Shown here one piece after another: positions 17,630 through 27,300 of a stretch of DNA of 60,653 nt. The stretch spans positions 1-60,653 of the forward strand of contig JAQTSD010000004.1 in the NCBI GenBank assembly GCA_028711445.1, read 5' to 3'. Made by a program: the position numbers and the translations under genes. Every line of letters begins with the position of its first letter. Position 1 is the first letter of the stretch. The notes beneath the pieces are model-generated. The model saw nothing but the letters and a program-made list of their open reading frames with translations, was not told the origin of the DNA and made no database searches. This DNA is from Candidatus Peribacteraceae bacterium (GTDB lineage: Bacteria; Patescibacteriota; Gracilibacteria; Peribacterales; Peribacteraceae).

Positions 17630-17816
17630 TCATTACACGATTCCTTCTGAGGGTGATATGTCATTTTCAACGTGTTTGAAGCGATGAGAACACGTAGGGT
17701 AGCCGATCATAACATCTCGTAAAGCAAACAGGCCCCACGATGTCGTGGCAGATACGCTTTTTGAGCTTACGGTAAGTAAAAACGAGGAATATTGAACTCG
17801 ACATGTCTCAAAGGTA

Positions 17817-18290
17817 ATGTCAAGCATGCTTGCTATGGAGCGATTCTCTGCCAACTGTTCTGCGGCTCATGTTGAAGGGGGTGGCGCGGTCTCCACTCTT
17901 CGCAGTGCAATCGAGAAGGCAGTCAGGGATCGTAAACGAGAGGAGTATGAACATCTTCGTCGGGGGGTCCACGGCGCTTTCGAACTCTACGAAATTAGCA
18001 GATCTGAGCGTGGCACTCTTCTTGAATTGCTTAGTCCTCTGGAGCCGATCTCGGAAGAGGAGCGGCGCCTGAGAATTCTCCGTACGACGTATTGCCAAGA
18101 GAACGGTCGGGACATTGCTTGCACTCATCTTCAGTTGGATGCGCGAAACCGGTACCAGGCAGTCTGTACGAAGAATCCCCCGGGAGATCAATGCACGGAA
18201 AAATGCCCCGCGCGCCCGCTGCCAGCGGATGAAAGTCCGGAATATGTAGAAGCGGCAGAGGAAGAAAAAGGGGAGTTGGCAGTTGCATAA
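17817..18290 (+). CDS. Hypothetical protein with cysteine-containing C-terminal half
   Basis: Not recognised. Up to 157 residues (or from ATG at 17826, 5 nt after TAATGT). The N-terminal half is helical and charged. The C-terminal half carries five cysteines between about residues 92 and 129 and an acidic end; there is no signal peptide. The metK riboswitch promoter overlaps its 3' end. The preceding 187 bp hold only a small CCACGA/TCGTGG hairpin. Confidence 0.45.
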   Translation: MSSMLAMERFSANCSAAHVEGGGAVSTLRSAIEKAVRDRKREEYEHLRRGVHGAFELYEISRSERGTLLELLSPLEPISEEERRLRILRTTYCQENGRDIACTHLQLDARNRYQAVCTKNPPGDQCTEKCPARPLPADESPEYVEAAEEEKGELAVA

Positions 18291-18310
18291 TGACGAAAAT
18301 CCGGTACGCT
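18283..18310 (+). promoter_or_regulatory. Promoter of the metK riboswitch transcript
   Basis: TTGCAT (18283-18288) and TACGCT (18305-18310) are 16 nt apart. Transcription would begin near 18317, just before the S-box aptamer. The -35 overlaps the end of the upstream gene. Confidence 0.6.
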
Positions 18311-18327
18311 CTGTCCAACATCACCGC

Positions 18328-18428
18328 CTATCCAGAGAGGCGCCAAGGGAACTGGCCTGCTAGAAGCGCCCCCCAACCATCCCGAGAGGGAAACGGTGGG
18401 ACCTCCAGCCCCTCAGGGGAAAGATAGC
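18328..18428 (+). promoter_or_regulatory. S-box (SAM-I family) riboswitch aptamer upstream of metK
   Basis: S-adenosylmethionine sensor. P1 is CTATC (18328-18332) pairing with GATAG (18424-18428). Conserved S-box elements appear in order: AGAGAGG, the GGGAACTGGCC block, CAACC, GGTGGGACCTCCAGC, and GGGGAAAGATAG closing P1. A terminator-like hairpin follows, and metK begins 70 nt after the aptamer. Binding of SAM is expected to lower metK expression. Confidence 0.9.
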
Positions 18429-18449
18429 GTCACGCAGTCGATTCCGCGC

Positions 18450-18478
18450 TTCTCCCTCTAAGGGAAAGCGGGTTTTCC
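18450..18478 (+). terminator. Putative SAM-controlled intrinsic terminator
   Basis: A CCGC-GCTT-CTCCCT arm pairs with AGGGA-AAGCGGG (two small bulges) and is followed by TTTTCC, just before metK. It is placed as the expression platform of the S-box aptamer. The antiterminator pairing was not worked out. Confidence 0.65.
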
Positions 18479-18498
18479 TACATCTTTCCCTCCTTCCC

Positions 18499-19707
18499 AT
18501 GTCGTACTTCTTCACTTCCGAATCGGTGACCGAGGGTCACCCTGACAAGCTCTGCGATCAGATCTCCGATGCGATCCTCGACGAGGCCCTCAAGCAGGAC
18601 CCGCATGCCCATGTCGCTTGTGAATGTCTCGCCACGACCGGACTCGTGGTCGTTGCCGGCGAGATGCGCACAAAAGGCTACATTCCCATTGCGGAGGTGG
18701 CGCGTCGGACCATCCAGGAGATCGGCTACGACGATGCAACGTATGGATTCGATCACAAGGCGTGCTCCGTGGTCGTGAGCGTCGGCGAGCAGAGCGCGGA
18801 CATCCAGTTGGGGGTTGACGAGGAGAAGAACGAGAAGAAGGAACAGGGGGCTGGTGATCAGGGGCTTATGTTCGGCTTTGCATGCAACGAAACGCCGGAA
18901 CTCATGCCGCTCCCCATTTCACTTGCGCACCAGCTGACCAAGCGCCTCATGCAAGTGCGCAAGGCCAACGGCCTTACCTATCTGCGACCGGACGGCAAGA
19001 GTCAGGTAACCGTGCAGTACAGTGACAGCGGCGTGCCGGAGCGCGTCGCATGTGTAGTTATTTCTACGCAGCATGCGGAGAGCGTCGAACACGACCAGAT
19101 CGAGCAAGACATCATCGAGCACGTCATCAAGCCTGTCTGCGGGAAGTACCTCGACGCCCGTACGCAGTATCATATCAACCCGACTGGACGCTTTGTCATC
19201 GGTGGCCCTCCGGGCGATTGCGGCCTCACCGGACGCAAGATCATTGTGGACACCTATGGCGGCTATAGTCGGCACGGCGGTGGAGCCTTCTCTGGGAAAG
19301 ATCCGAGCAAGGTGGATCGCTCTGCAGCCTATGCCGCGCGTTGGATCGCTAAGCATGTTGTGAAGGCGGGACTGGCCCGCAAGTGCGAAGTGCAGATCGC
19401 CTATGCTATTGGTGTCGCACGCCCTGTTTCTGTGCACGTGGACACGTTCGGAACGGGTTCGGTGAGTGATCGTGTTCTTGAACAGGCATTGAACACGGTT
19501 TTCGATCTTCGTCCCGCAGCGATTATCGCCGATCTCGAGCTCCTCAAGCCCCAGTACAGGGCTTTGGCAGCTTACGGGCATATGGGGCGCGAAGATCTTC
19601 CTGTGAAATGGGAGGAGACACCCCGCATCAAAGATCTCCTCAAGGCTGTGAGTGAGATTACGCAGAAAGAGATAGCCGCTTCACCGAAGTTGACGGTGGT
19701 GCGCTGA
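18499..19707 (+). CDS. metK: S-adenosylmethionine synthetase
   Basis: Makes SAM from methionine and ATP. The 402 residues contain the family signatures: [20 protein letters not shown] at the N-terminus, [10 protein letters not shown] (ATP-binding hexapeptide region) and [18 protein letters not shown] near the C-terminus. The leader carries an S-box riboswitch and terminator, and the start is preceded by a pyrimidine stretch (tttccctccttccc), not a Shine-Dalgarno. A stem-loop follows the gene. Confidence 0.97.
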   Translation: MSYFFTSESVTEGHPDKLCDQISDAILDEALKQDPHAHVACECLATTGLVVVAGEMRTKGYIPIAEVARRTIQEIGYDDATYGFDHKACSVVVSVGEQSADIQLGVDEEKNEKKEQGAGDQGLMFGFACNETPELMPLPISLAHQLTKRLMQVRKANGLTYLRPDGKSQVTVQYSDSGVPERVACVVISTQHAESVEHDQIEQDIIEHVIKPVCGKYLDARTQYHINPTGRFVIGGPPGDCGLTGRKIIVDTYGGYSRHGGGAFSGKDPSKVDRSAAYAARWIAKHVVKAGLARKCEVQIAYAIGVARPVSVHVDTFGTGSVSDRVLEQALNTVFDLRPAAIIADLELLKPQYRALAAYGHMGREDLPVKWEETPRIKDLLKAVSEITQKEIAASPKLTVVR

Positions 19708-19726
19708 AAAGATGAAAGTGACATTG

Positions 19727-19759
19727 AAGCAGCCGAATCTGTGTAGATCCCGGCTGCTT
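19727..19759 (+). terminator. Stem-loop after metK
   Basis: AAGCAGCCG (19727-19735) pairs perfectly with CGGCTGCTT (19751-19759), 15-nt loop, followed by TCGTAAAAA. The weak T tract lowers certainty. It lies between metK and the convergent amidase-SpoIID gene. Confidence 0.55.
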
Positions 19760-19779
19760 TCGTAAAAACCTGAGGGGGC

Positions 19780-21927
19780 TCACTTTCCGAATTCTCCGAT
19801 CGTCACTCCCGTGTAGTAGTACTTGAGGATCTCCTCTGCTTTCTTCCCCTTCTTCGCCTGTGCCTTGGAACCGCAGCCGGACATCCCTACTCCATGTCCG
19901 TTCATGGACATTCCTTCGCACCACGGATCAGGCTTGCTCACGAAGACGTCCTCGAAAGGGAAGTGATTCCAGCCGATCTCCGATGGCGAGCGCGTTCGGC
20001 CGTCATCGGAGGAGAAGTACGGAGCCTTGATCACTTCGCGACCGACGAAGAGCACCTTATTTTTTGTGGAGTCTACAGCTTGTACCCATCGGGGATTCCT
20101 CTCTTCTGCGAATACGCCCGCGTAAGCTTGGAAACGGGCTGGGGAATCGTCGCCGTCGTAAGGCTTGCCCACAAATTTCCGATGGAGAGGATTGATGTAA
20201 TACGCGGCGTAGCTACGGGCGGCGACAGCGAAAGCCCGCTGCTTCTCATAGGGCTCGGAGTCTGGTTCTTCAATGAGACCTTTGAGGTAGTCCTCAAGGC
20301 CTATTTCATTGATGAGGACGAGTGAATCATCGATGATCCGGCACTCGATGATGCCACGGAAGCGATTGGCCGATCGAGTCCAATTCGTGATCGTCATCAC
20401 ACCGCCGTTCGGATCGATGCGCAAGATGTTTGCAGCAGAACGGAGCCCCCCGATCTCTGCCGCACAAGTACTCCCGTCTCGATAGAGCGAAAAACTGTGA
20501 TCGCCGATGAGTTTTCCATTTAATGTCAGTCCTTCGTTGGAGTAGATGGAGGCAAAAGATTCCGTATACGAAAGGCGAATACGGATGACGGGTTTAGCGC
20601 TCTGATCCGGAGGAAGCGAAGGGACGTCATACTCTGCCAGACGAAAGACGCCCGCTCCGGGGAGAAGTGCCCCCGATGAGGCAGATGGAGTACCGGCAGG
20701 AACGCGAATACGACGCCCCTCCACGCGCAGCGTATAAACGAGGCCGTCGATCTGAATCTCGTAGCTACGTGTCTGGCTTGGGACCTGAACGCGCAAATGC
20801 AAGGTAGTCGTCTCGTCGGGTTTCAGGTCTTGCGGCGAGAAGAGCTCACGTTGAATGACAACATCTTTGCCATCGATGGTTTGCCACAGGGCGATGCGGT
20901 CATGCGACCGATCCACCTGTGCGATGCGTGCCCGTCGTGGAACCTTCGCGCTACCGGCACGAAACAGAATCGTGAAGGAAGCTTGACCCCCCGGTCGTAT
21001 GACGATCTCTGTCTGACCGGATGGGATAAGCATCGGTTGTATCACTGTTGTGGCTTTCTCGACACGGGTTTGTTTGCGTTCCTCTGTACGATCGGTGTAA
21101 GTCCGGTTCGGGGGGTAGAGGATCGGCGCGCCCATTTTTCCTGCAATGATCTGCATACGGATTTGTGTAAGCATCGAGTCCAGGTAATAGCCGGGACAGA
21201 GTGTATGGCCGATGCCTCCGTGGCCTACAACCGGAGGCAGCGATTCTCCATGAAACGATACTTTCTCCTTGAGATTGATACGGTACTTCTTTGCGAGGTA
21301 ATCAATGAGCCATTTTAAACTGAGGAGCTGTGCCTGTGGAGGCTTCTCCAAGTCGAAATTTCCCATGAGTGCGATGCCCATCGTAGAGATATTGCCGCAG
21401 TAGGCATGTCCACCGACGACGAAATCTCCCCCCGCACGCCCCTCGTAAATCTTCCCATCTTCATCAATGATGAAGTTATAACCGATATCCCCCCACCCCA
21501 TTTTGCTTGCATGGTATGTGTAGAGCGCACGCACGCGCTCGAGGGGGGAGCGTTCATCGCCTTGCACCTCGAGAGCGGTATGATGGACGACGATGAGTCG
21601 GACTTTAGAGGAATAGCTCATGGGCCAGCGGTAGGGCTTGCCGTCGGGGCTCTCGTTGATTGTGCGCGCAATCGAAAATTCGCCGGAGTATTTTTTTCTT
21701 GCAGTGATGCACTCCTGAATCCTCGTCGAGGTGTTGCCATTGTCACCAACACTAAGGTCATCTTCAAATACTTCTTTTCTATCGGTCTTAATGAGCAACG
21801 ATTCGTCGGCACCCCACTGGGCCCGCGTAATGATACGGGCGGGCAGTGCCGCTGCTTGTACATGAAGCGGGAGCGCTACAAGAGTGTTTAAAGAGAGAAC
21901 GATGATGGGCCACGCAAAATAACGCAT
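19780..21927 (-). CDS. Exported N-acetylmuramoyl-L-alanine amidase fused to a SpoIID/LytB domain
   Basis: A 715-residue exported cell-wall enzyme: signal peptide (residues 1-25), PGRP/Amidase_2 domain (about 100-265), beta-rich linker, and SpoIID domain (about 470-715). The amidase shows VVHHTA and GHTLCPGYYLD, supplying the usual His/His/Cys zinc ligands. The SpoIID part has the EDYLKG, AFAVAARSYA and GHGVGMSGCGS hallmarks of this glycan-cleaving family. Both strand- and peptide-cleaving activities may sit in one chain. TATACT ends 8 nt before ATG at 21927, favouring this start over the one at 21957. Confidence 0.9.
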   Translation of the reverse strand: MRYFAWPIIVLSLNTLVALPLHVQAAALPARIITRAQWGADESLLIKTDRKEVFEDDLSVGDNGNTSTRIQECITARKKYSGEFSIARTINESPDGKPYRWPMSYSSKVRLIVVHHTALEVQGDERSPLERVRALYTYHASKMGWGDIGYNFIIDEDGKIYEGRAGGDFVVGGHAYCGNISTMGIALMGNFDLEKPPQAQLLSLKWLIDYLAKKYRINLKEKVSFHGESLPPVVGHGGIGHTLCPGYYLDSMLTQIRMQIIAGKMGAPILYPPNRTYTDRTEERKQTRVEKATTVIQPMLIPSGQTEIVIRPGGQASFTILFRAGSAKVPRRARIAQVDRSHDRIALWQTIDGKDVVIQRELFSPQDLKPDETTTLHLRVQVPSQTRSYEIQIDGLVYTLRVEGRRIRVPAGTPSASSGALLPGAGVFRLAEYDVPSLPPDQSAKPVIRIRLSYTESFASIYSNEGLTLNGKLIGDHSFSLYRDGSTCAAEIGGLRSAANILRIDPNGGVMTITNWTRSANRFRGIIECRIIDDSLVLINEIGLEDYLKGLIEEPDSEPYEKQRAFAVAARSYAAYYINPLHRKFVGKPYDGDDSPARFQAYAGVFAEERNPRWVQAVDSTKNKVLFVGREVIKAPYFSSDDGRTRSPSEIGWNHFPFEDVFVSKPDPWCEGMSMNGHGVGMSGCGSKAQAKKGKKAEEILKYYYTGVTIGEFGK

Positions 21928-21953
21928 TGGGGGGCAGTATACAGATGCTTCTC

Positions 21954-23045
21954 TCATTCACGAGATGACAGAAGGCGCGTGTAGTGGTCGACCATGCGAT
22001 CGACGGAGAAGAGTTCTTCTGCAGTGCGTTTTCCCGCTTCAGCTAGGGCTCCGCGCTTTTCCGGGTCATTCCTTAATTCTTCGATCGCGGTGCGCAGCGC
22101 GGATGGGGATCCAGCGCGCGCGATGCAGGCATCAGATTTATCTTTCAAATATGAAGCGATGCCGCAAGCATCCGTCACGATTACGGGGACCCCTGCCATC
22201 ATTGCTTCTGCCGCAGCGATCCCAAACGGATCATGTACGCGGGAAGGGAGGACGAGGAGATCGATCGATGAGAAGAAGATTGAGAGATCCGGAAGATGAG
22301 GGAGAAGAGAAATAGTGGGTTTGTTGGGCAATTCAATGAGCGAACGAAGGTGTTGCTCTTCCCTGCCCGTGCCGACAATCGTGAGAGAAACCGAGGGGAT
22401 GTCTCTCATAGCTTCGATGAGCAGGTCGATTCCCTTATCTTTACTTAAGCGCGCGATGCAACCAATACGGAAAGTGCCGTTCGTCGTCTTCTTTGGGCAG
22501 GAAGCAGGCCGAGTGACTCCATTGGGAATCGCGATCAGCCGCTTGTCATCCCATCCGAGTCGAAGATAAATCCTCCTGCTCAACTCCGAGACGACAATGG
22601 TCGTTACCATGCGGCTCAAGCGTCGCAACTTCGAAAGCCACGGATTCATTGTGAGCCATATCCCCACGCGGTCATGTTCGATCCAGAAAAAGCGGACCTT
22701 CTCCTCTCTGGCGATCGGCGTGAGCAGTAGCTTCTCGCTCAAGCTCAACATGCAGACGGCATCGAGCGGGCCGATTTCCTTAAGTGCGCGCTTTAGTTTC
22801 CTCTGCATGGAAAACTGCCGCCAGAGCATACTCACCGCTGTCCATGGTGTGACCGGTGGCGGACCAATTTCGAGTTCTGCGCACGGGATTGCCAGCTTCC
22901 GGCATTCCCGAAGGAGCGTGGGGCAGCTGCCGAGGAACGCAACGGAGTGCCCGCGGGACCGCAGGCCCCGCATGAGCGCGATGGTCTGCACTTCCGCGCC
23001 GCCGAAGCGGCTCTCTAAGGGGAAGCGGGTGAAGAGGATATTCAT
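21954..23045 (-). CDS. Glycosyltransferase family 4 (GT-B fold)
   Basis: 363 residues. The N-terminal Rossmann half starts MNILFTRFPLESRFGGAEVQ. The C-terminal half has CIARLSKDKGIDLLIEAM, a nucleotide-sugar site PSRVHDPFGIAAAEAMMAGVPVI (E-x7-E type) and a final helix. Expected to act at the inner membrane on surface glycans; donor unknown. The likely promoter has TATAAT about 55 nt upstream, so the mRNA has a leader that includes the left inverted repeat of the four-helix-bundle element. Confidence 0.85.
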   Translation of the reverse strand: MNILFTRFPLESRFGGAEVQTIALMRGLRSRGHSVAFLGSCPTLLRECRKLAIPCAELEIGPPPVTPWTAVSMLWRQFSMQRKLKRALKEIGPLDAVCMLSLSEKLLLTPIAREEKVRFFWIEHDRVGIWLTMNPWLSKLRRLSRMVTTIVVSELSRRIYLRLGWDDKRLIAIPNGVTRPASCPKKTTNGTFRIGCIARLSKDKGIDLLIEAMRDIPSVSLTIVGTGREEQHLRSLIELPNKPTISLLPHLPDLSIFFSSIDLLVLPSRVHDPFGIAAAEAMMAGVPVIVTDACGIASYLKDKSDACIARAGSPSALRTAIEELRNDPEKRGALAEAGKRTAEELFSVDRMVDHYTRLLSSRE

Positions 23046-23051
23046 AGTGAG

Positions 23052-23075
23052 AAGGAGTCCAAAGAAACCAAGGAG
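23052..23075. repeat. Left inverted repeat of the four-helix-bundle unit
   Basis: 24 bp beginning AAGGAGTCCAAAGAA and ending ACCAAGGAG. Its reverse complement recurs at 23476-23508 with one extra 9-nt unit. The two arms bracket the 23093-23452 gene. Confidence 0.8.
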
Positions 23076-23092
23076 TCCAACGATTCCAAGGA

Positions 23093-23452
23093 TTATAACA
23101 GAGAGGAAGACAGGCGAGTGAGTAGGAAACTCACACGGTGAATATGTTGATCGATGCTGGAAAAGTCTTCGAAGGAAATGTAGTGAAGATCATGCACCAA
23201 TCTGCATTGGTAGTGTAATTCTTCGAGGGAACCAATGGCGGTTTCCATGAAATGATACTTCTCTCGTTTCGAGTGCTTCATATTGCCTTCGGCAATATTC
23301 ATGGGGACACTGTATGCAGCTCTGCAGAGCTGACTTACCAAACGAAATCGCTCATCAGCTGGCAGCTTCTTCGTCAGCTCATAGATTTGCAGACACAACA
23401 AATGGGCTTCTTTCCACACAACGAGTTTCTCATACGGTCGTTCATGGGCCAT
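23093..23452 (-). CDS. Four-helix-bundle protein (23S rRNA intervening-sequence protein family)
   Basis: 119 residues matching the S23/IVP family: KLVVWKEAHLLCLQIYELT opening helix, FRLVSQLCRAAYSVPMNIAEG second helix, then EKYHFMETAIGSLEELHYQ and a last helix. Relatives are encoded inside 23S rRNA intervening sequences, or lie free-standing, or act as Avd-type partners of diversity-generating retroelements. No rRNA or reverse transcriptase is nearby. TGCTAGGAT ends 6 nt before ATG. The gene is enclosed by long inverted repeats. Function unknown. Confidence 0.88.
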   Translation of the reverse strand: MAHERPYEKLVVWKEAHLLCLQIYELTKKLPADERFRLVSQLCRAAYSVPMNIAEGNMKHSKREKYHFMETAIGSLEELHYQCRLVHDLHYISFEDFSSIDQHIHRVSFLLTRLSSSLL

Positions 23453-23475
23453 AGGCTCATCCTAGCACGTCAGCC

Positions 23476-23508
23476 TCCTTGGTTTCTTTGGCTTCTTTGG
23501 ACTCCTTG
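23476..23508. repeat. Right inverted repeat of the four-helix-bundle unit
   Basis: 33 bp beginning CTCCTTGGTTTCTTTGG and ending GGACTCCTT; the reverse complement of the left arm with a 9-nt internal duplication (TTTGGCTTC-type). It lies just upstream of the gene's promoter. Confidence 0.8.
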
Positions 23509-23516
23509 ATTTCCTT

Positions 23517-24362
23517 TCAACTTCCCCTCTTCAGGAACATCGGCCACTTCTCCTCGTCGATGCCGAGTTGCGTGAACTCATTGCGCAGCTGGTTGAAGAC
23601 CATGTTCTCCATTTTGCGGCGGGCCTCCACTCCTGAAGGCAGTTGAGTGGTACCCAGAACCATCGCGATCATATTTGCGGCCTGTGCGCGCCAGCTGTAG
23701 TACGCATTCCCTCGCCCTTGCCTCTTTTCCTCTTGGCAGATAGTTGTCAGACGTTTTTCCATTCTCTCTTTCGGTGTGAGCTGTGATGGAGCAACGGGAG
23801 TCGTGCGTGGAGCAGAGGATTGCTGCGGACGAATTGGCTGGACAGGTTTCTTTACTTCGAGAGGTCTGACAGGAGCGGAAGGTTTCTTCGCTTCGGTTGG
23901 TCTGGTGACGGGAGGGGTGGGCTGGTCCGGTCGCTTCGCATCCGACGTAGGCCTCGGAGATGGAGTGAGCTTGGAGGTGACAGCAACTGCCAACTTTGCA
24001 CGCATCGCAGCCGTTTGTCTCTCTGTCTCATCAGGCAGTGCGGGAACGGGACGGGACGTTTCGGGGGCGGGTTTGGACTTCTCCGCGCGAGCGCCACTCT
24101 CGCCAGCTCCTCCGAGCTTGCGTTGCGCCGGGTCGAGTTCCACTGTATCGCCGAGAGTCTCTCGGGCGCGACCATGCACTTGAGCTTCTACTTTTGCTGG
24201 AGCAGGGAGTGGCCGGCGCTCGGGAGGCGCTTCGACTTCCGCAGAGTTGTCACCCCCCTCGTCACTCTGCCATTCCTTCTTGGGCCGCTTTCCCCGCGGC
24301 GGCTCGGCAACGGCGACGCCGCCTTCTTCTTTTCCTCCGAATTTGCGATGGGAATCACACAT
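23517..24362 (-). CDS. Hypothetical Pro/Lys-rich protein with a conserved-looking C-terminal helical region
   Basis: Not recognised. The first ~185 of 281 residues are low-complexity (P, K, A, E, R), with repeated PTEAKKP/PLEVKKP-like units near 150-180. The last ~90 residues look folded and helical (ERMEKRLTTICQEEKRQGRGNAYYSWR onwards). No signal peptide or membrane segment. It lies 15 bp downstream of the giant orphan on the same strand and may be cotranscribed. TAATCT lies 12 nt before ATG. Possibly a partner or scaffold of the giant protein; that is a guess from position. Confidence 0.5.
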   Translation of the reverse strand: MCDSHRKFGGKEEGGVAVAEPPRGKRPKKEWQSDEGGDNSAEVEAPPERRPLPAPAKVEAQVHGRARETLGDTVELDPAQRKLGGAGESGARAEKSKPAPETSRPVPALPDETERQTAAMRAKLAVAVTSKLTPSPRPTSDAKRPDQPTPPVTRPTEAKKPSAPVRPLEVKKPVQPIRPQQSSAPRTTPVAPSQLTPKERMEKRLTTICQEEKRQGRGNAYYSWRAQAANMIAMVLGTTQLPSGVEARRKMENMVFNQLRNEFTQLGIDEEKWPMFLKRGS

Positions 24363-24377
24363 GAGAGAGGGGGAAGA

Positions 24378-27300
24378 TTACACGGTGAGCAGAACCTCGA
24401 GGTGATCGTGCCACTTGGGATCGGCATCGATGACCGTAGGACGATTATCGTTCACCTGTTCTCTGATCCAGTCAAGCAGCCTGCGGACATCGAAGATGAT
24501 GCCATCTTGCGGGGCCTGCTCTGGCCCCATCGCCTCTGCAAGTCGGTGGTACTTCTCGGCACACGCGAAGTACGCGTCCTGGCAGGGTTTCACCGCCTCT
24601 TCGAAATGTTGGATGTTCGGGGCGTTATCCTTGGAGTATTTATCCTCCTCGCTCGTAAAGACCCAGGGGGCTTCCAAAGTTTTCCCGATACCGTAACGTT
24701 TGAGGATGGCGCGCAGCCGCTCCATGAATTCCTTGCCGATGGGTCCGAAGGGTCCGCCGACCTGTTCATCGATGAGAATGGTGCCGATGAGCTGGATGAT
24801 CTCCGCATCGCCCGGGTGGCGCCGGCCGAGCACGTCTGTGCGTCCTTCAAGATTCTCTTCGTCATCTCCGGTACGGGCCATGAAGGGGTACGCGGCGTTC
24901 GGGGCGCCGGCATCGTAAGCGATCATGCGTGCGCCCGTCGCGTGATCATGCGTGGTGCAGAACGACTCCGCCGTGAAACGCGTGGTCCACTGGGTGGCGA
25001 GCAAGCACGTGGCACCGAGGTACCCGCAGCGGTCGGGGGTGATGCGTCCGGGCAGACCCATCTGCAACTCGGGCCGGTCGTCGCTGATGACGCCCTCCTG
25101 CACGAGGATGGCAATGGCGCACTGGAGCTCCTCGACGGATGGGCAAGGGGGTAGCAGCAGCGAGTCGCCGGCGTGGATGAGGTGGAAGTAGCCTGACGAG
25201 TAGCCCAGCATGCTGTGGAGGAGCCCGATGTGGGCGGAGTCGAATGCTTTCTCGACGTGGAGCTTGCCGCCGACGGGCAGCAGCCCACGCGCCTGCTGGC
25301 GCCATGCGCGGACTTGTCTTCGAGCCATGGGAAGCTGCCGTAGAAGGGAGACGTAGTGCTCCTCCACTGATGTCCAGATGTGCTCGATGGGGATGAGAGC
25401 GCCGCCAGCGGATGGAGGGGCTTGCTCATCGGACTGCGGTGCGGGAAGCGCACGCCGGAGGTTGGCGGTTTCGAGCAATTGCTGGCGTGACGTGAGCTGG
25501 TGAGAGAGGATCGGGAGGAGTCTCAGGGCATGGAGATTGGCAGTAGAAATATCGCGCATATTCGCGGGGATGCGTCTTGCATCGATGCCGGGAGTGATGT
25601 CACTTCCGTAGCGCCGCATAGCTGCGACGTGGACGATCTTTTCGAGCTTTACGTTCGCTAGGAGCCGGTCGATGACATCCACTGAGGCAAACCGGCGATT
25701 CTTCCAACGGCCAGAAAGTTCTGCATGGAGCGCAGTGAATTTCTGTTCTATCGACCGATCATCAGAGGTGAGCAGCGCTCCGGAGGAGACGATCTCCCCG
25801 AGCACGGTTTCGACGCGTGCATGCGATGCCCGCAAGTCCTCATGCATCGCCGGAAAGACGGCGATCAGATCCGATAGGCGGTCGCCCGTGGTGGAGCGTT
25901 CCTGGATGGCAGCAAGGAGTGCCACGCGGTCCACGATTCCTGCCTTGAGGCATTCTCCGAGGGTGGCGATGTCTTCGTTGAGCTCGAGGCCGATCTCCGC
26001 GATGGGCGGGTACCACGAGACATCCGGCCGTTGCCAGAAGAGCAGGCAGTCGCGCATGGACTGCCGAAGCTCATGGGCCCGAAAGGCGCCTGCAGAGACA
26101 AGAGTCTGCAGCAGGAGTACCTTCGCGGTACGCTCCTTGAAGGTGATGAGCCGCGCGCTGTGGTCAGAACCGGCTTCCTCCTCGATTCTCCTTCGGGTCT
26201 CCCATTCCAACTCCTGATCATCACTCTCAAAGTAGGAGGGGTGCTCGCCTTCAGCATATTTCGCGCCGAAGTTCTCGTAGGCTTCCCATGCACACTCCAC
26301 TTCCGTTTCCTTATCCGCTCTCGTGGTGAGCCACTGGAGCGTTCCAAGCATCTCCTCCTCCGTGACGATACCCATCGCGAAGGCGTCGAGCAGGTGCGAG
26401 AGCGCCATCATGCGGTCCACGCGGAAACGGGCGTTTCGCTGTGCGACGGAACGCCGATCATACGGGTGGGCGAACATTTCGTGCTGGACGCGCTCATCGG
26501 GGATTCCCTTGTAAGCTTTCAGGAGCGCGAGGAATCCCTCCGGCGGCTTGAGGGGGTCTCTCATCTTCGGCGCGCAGAAGGCGAAATAGAGCTCTGCGAC
26601 GTACCGGTCATCGTAGCTGCACTCGCGGCGCAATTGTGCGTAGAAATCCATGATGGTCCAGACGGGCTTATTGACCGCATCGGGGACGGGGGCAGAGCCA
26701 TCGGGCGCAGGGAGCGCGAGCTGCTGGCGTCCGTTGGCCGCATTTGGCAGTAAGCGAATGGGGTTATCGAGACCACGGTGCATTGTTCCGTCGAGCGGGA
26801 GAGCTAATCGTGCACGCGTGAGGAGCGGGGCCGAAGCGAACGTCCGCATCGCATCTTGAATCTGTGCGGGCTTGATGGTGACAGCGGAGATGCCCTCCGC
26901 GCGCATGCGCTCCTCTCCGAGCACCATATACATGAGCGCCGAGAGCCCGGGCAGGTGCACGGAGACGTTGTCCCCCTCAAGCGCGCTGATGATCGTGCTG
27001 CTCGGCTGCTGCCCTTCGATGAAGGGGAGGAACCGCTTCGAGAGAATCTCTGCGCGTAGAGGCGGCGGCGCTTCTTCGGCGAGCGTGAGGGCGAGCGTGA
27101 GAATGCGCTCGGCACGCGGGACGTTTCCGATCCCGAATCCCTTCACCACTTCAGCCGTGCAGTGGATCGCGCACTCCTGCCCCACTCCCTCGAGGGTAGC
27201 GAGACGGTGGCCGGCTCGGCGATATGCTTCCAGCGTGTTGCGGTATGCGAAGGAGGACTGCTCGGCGATGCCAAGCTGGAGTGCCCTCCCTTGATCATCA

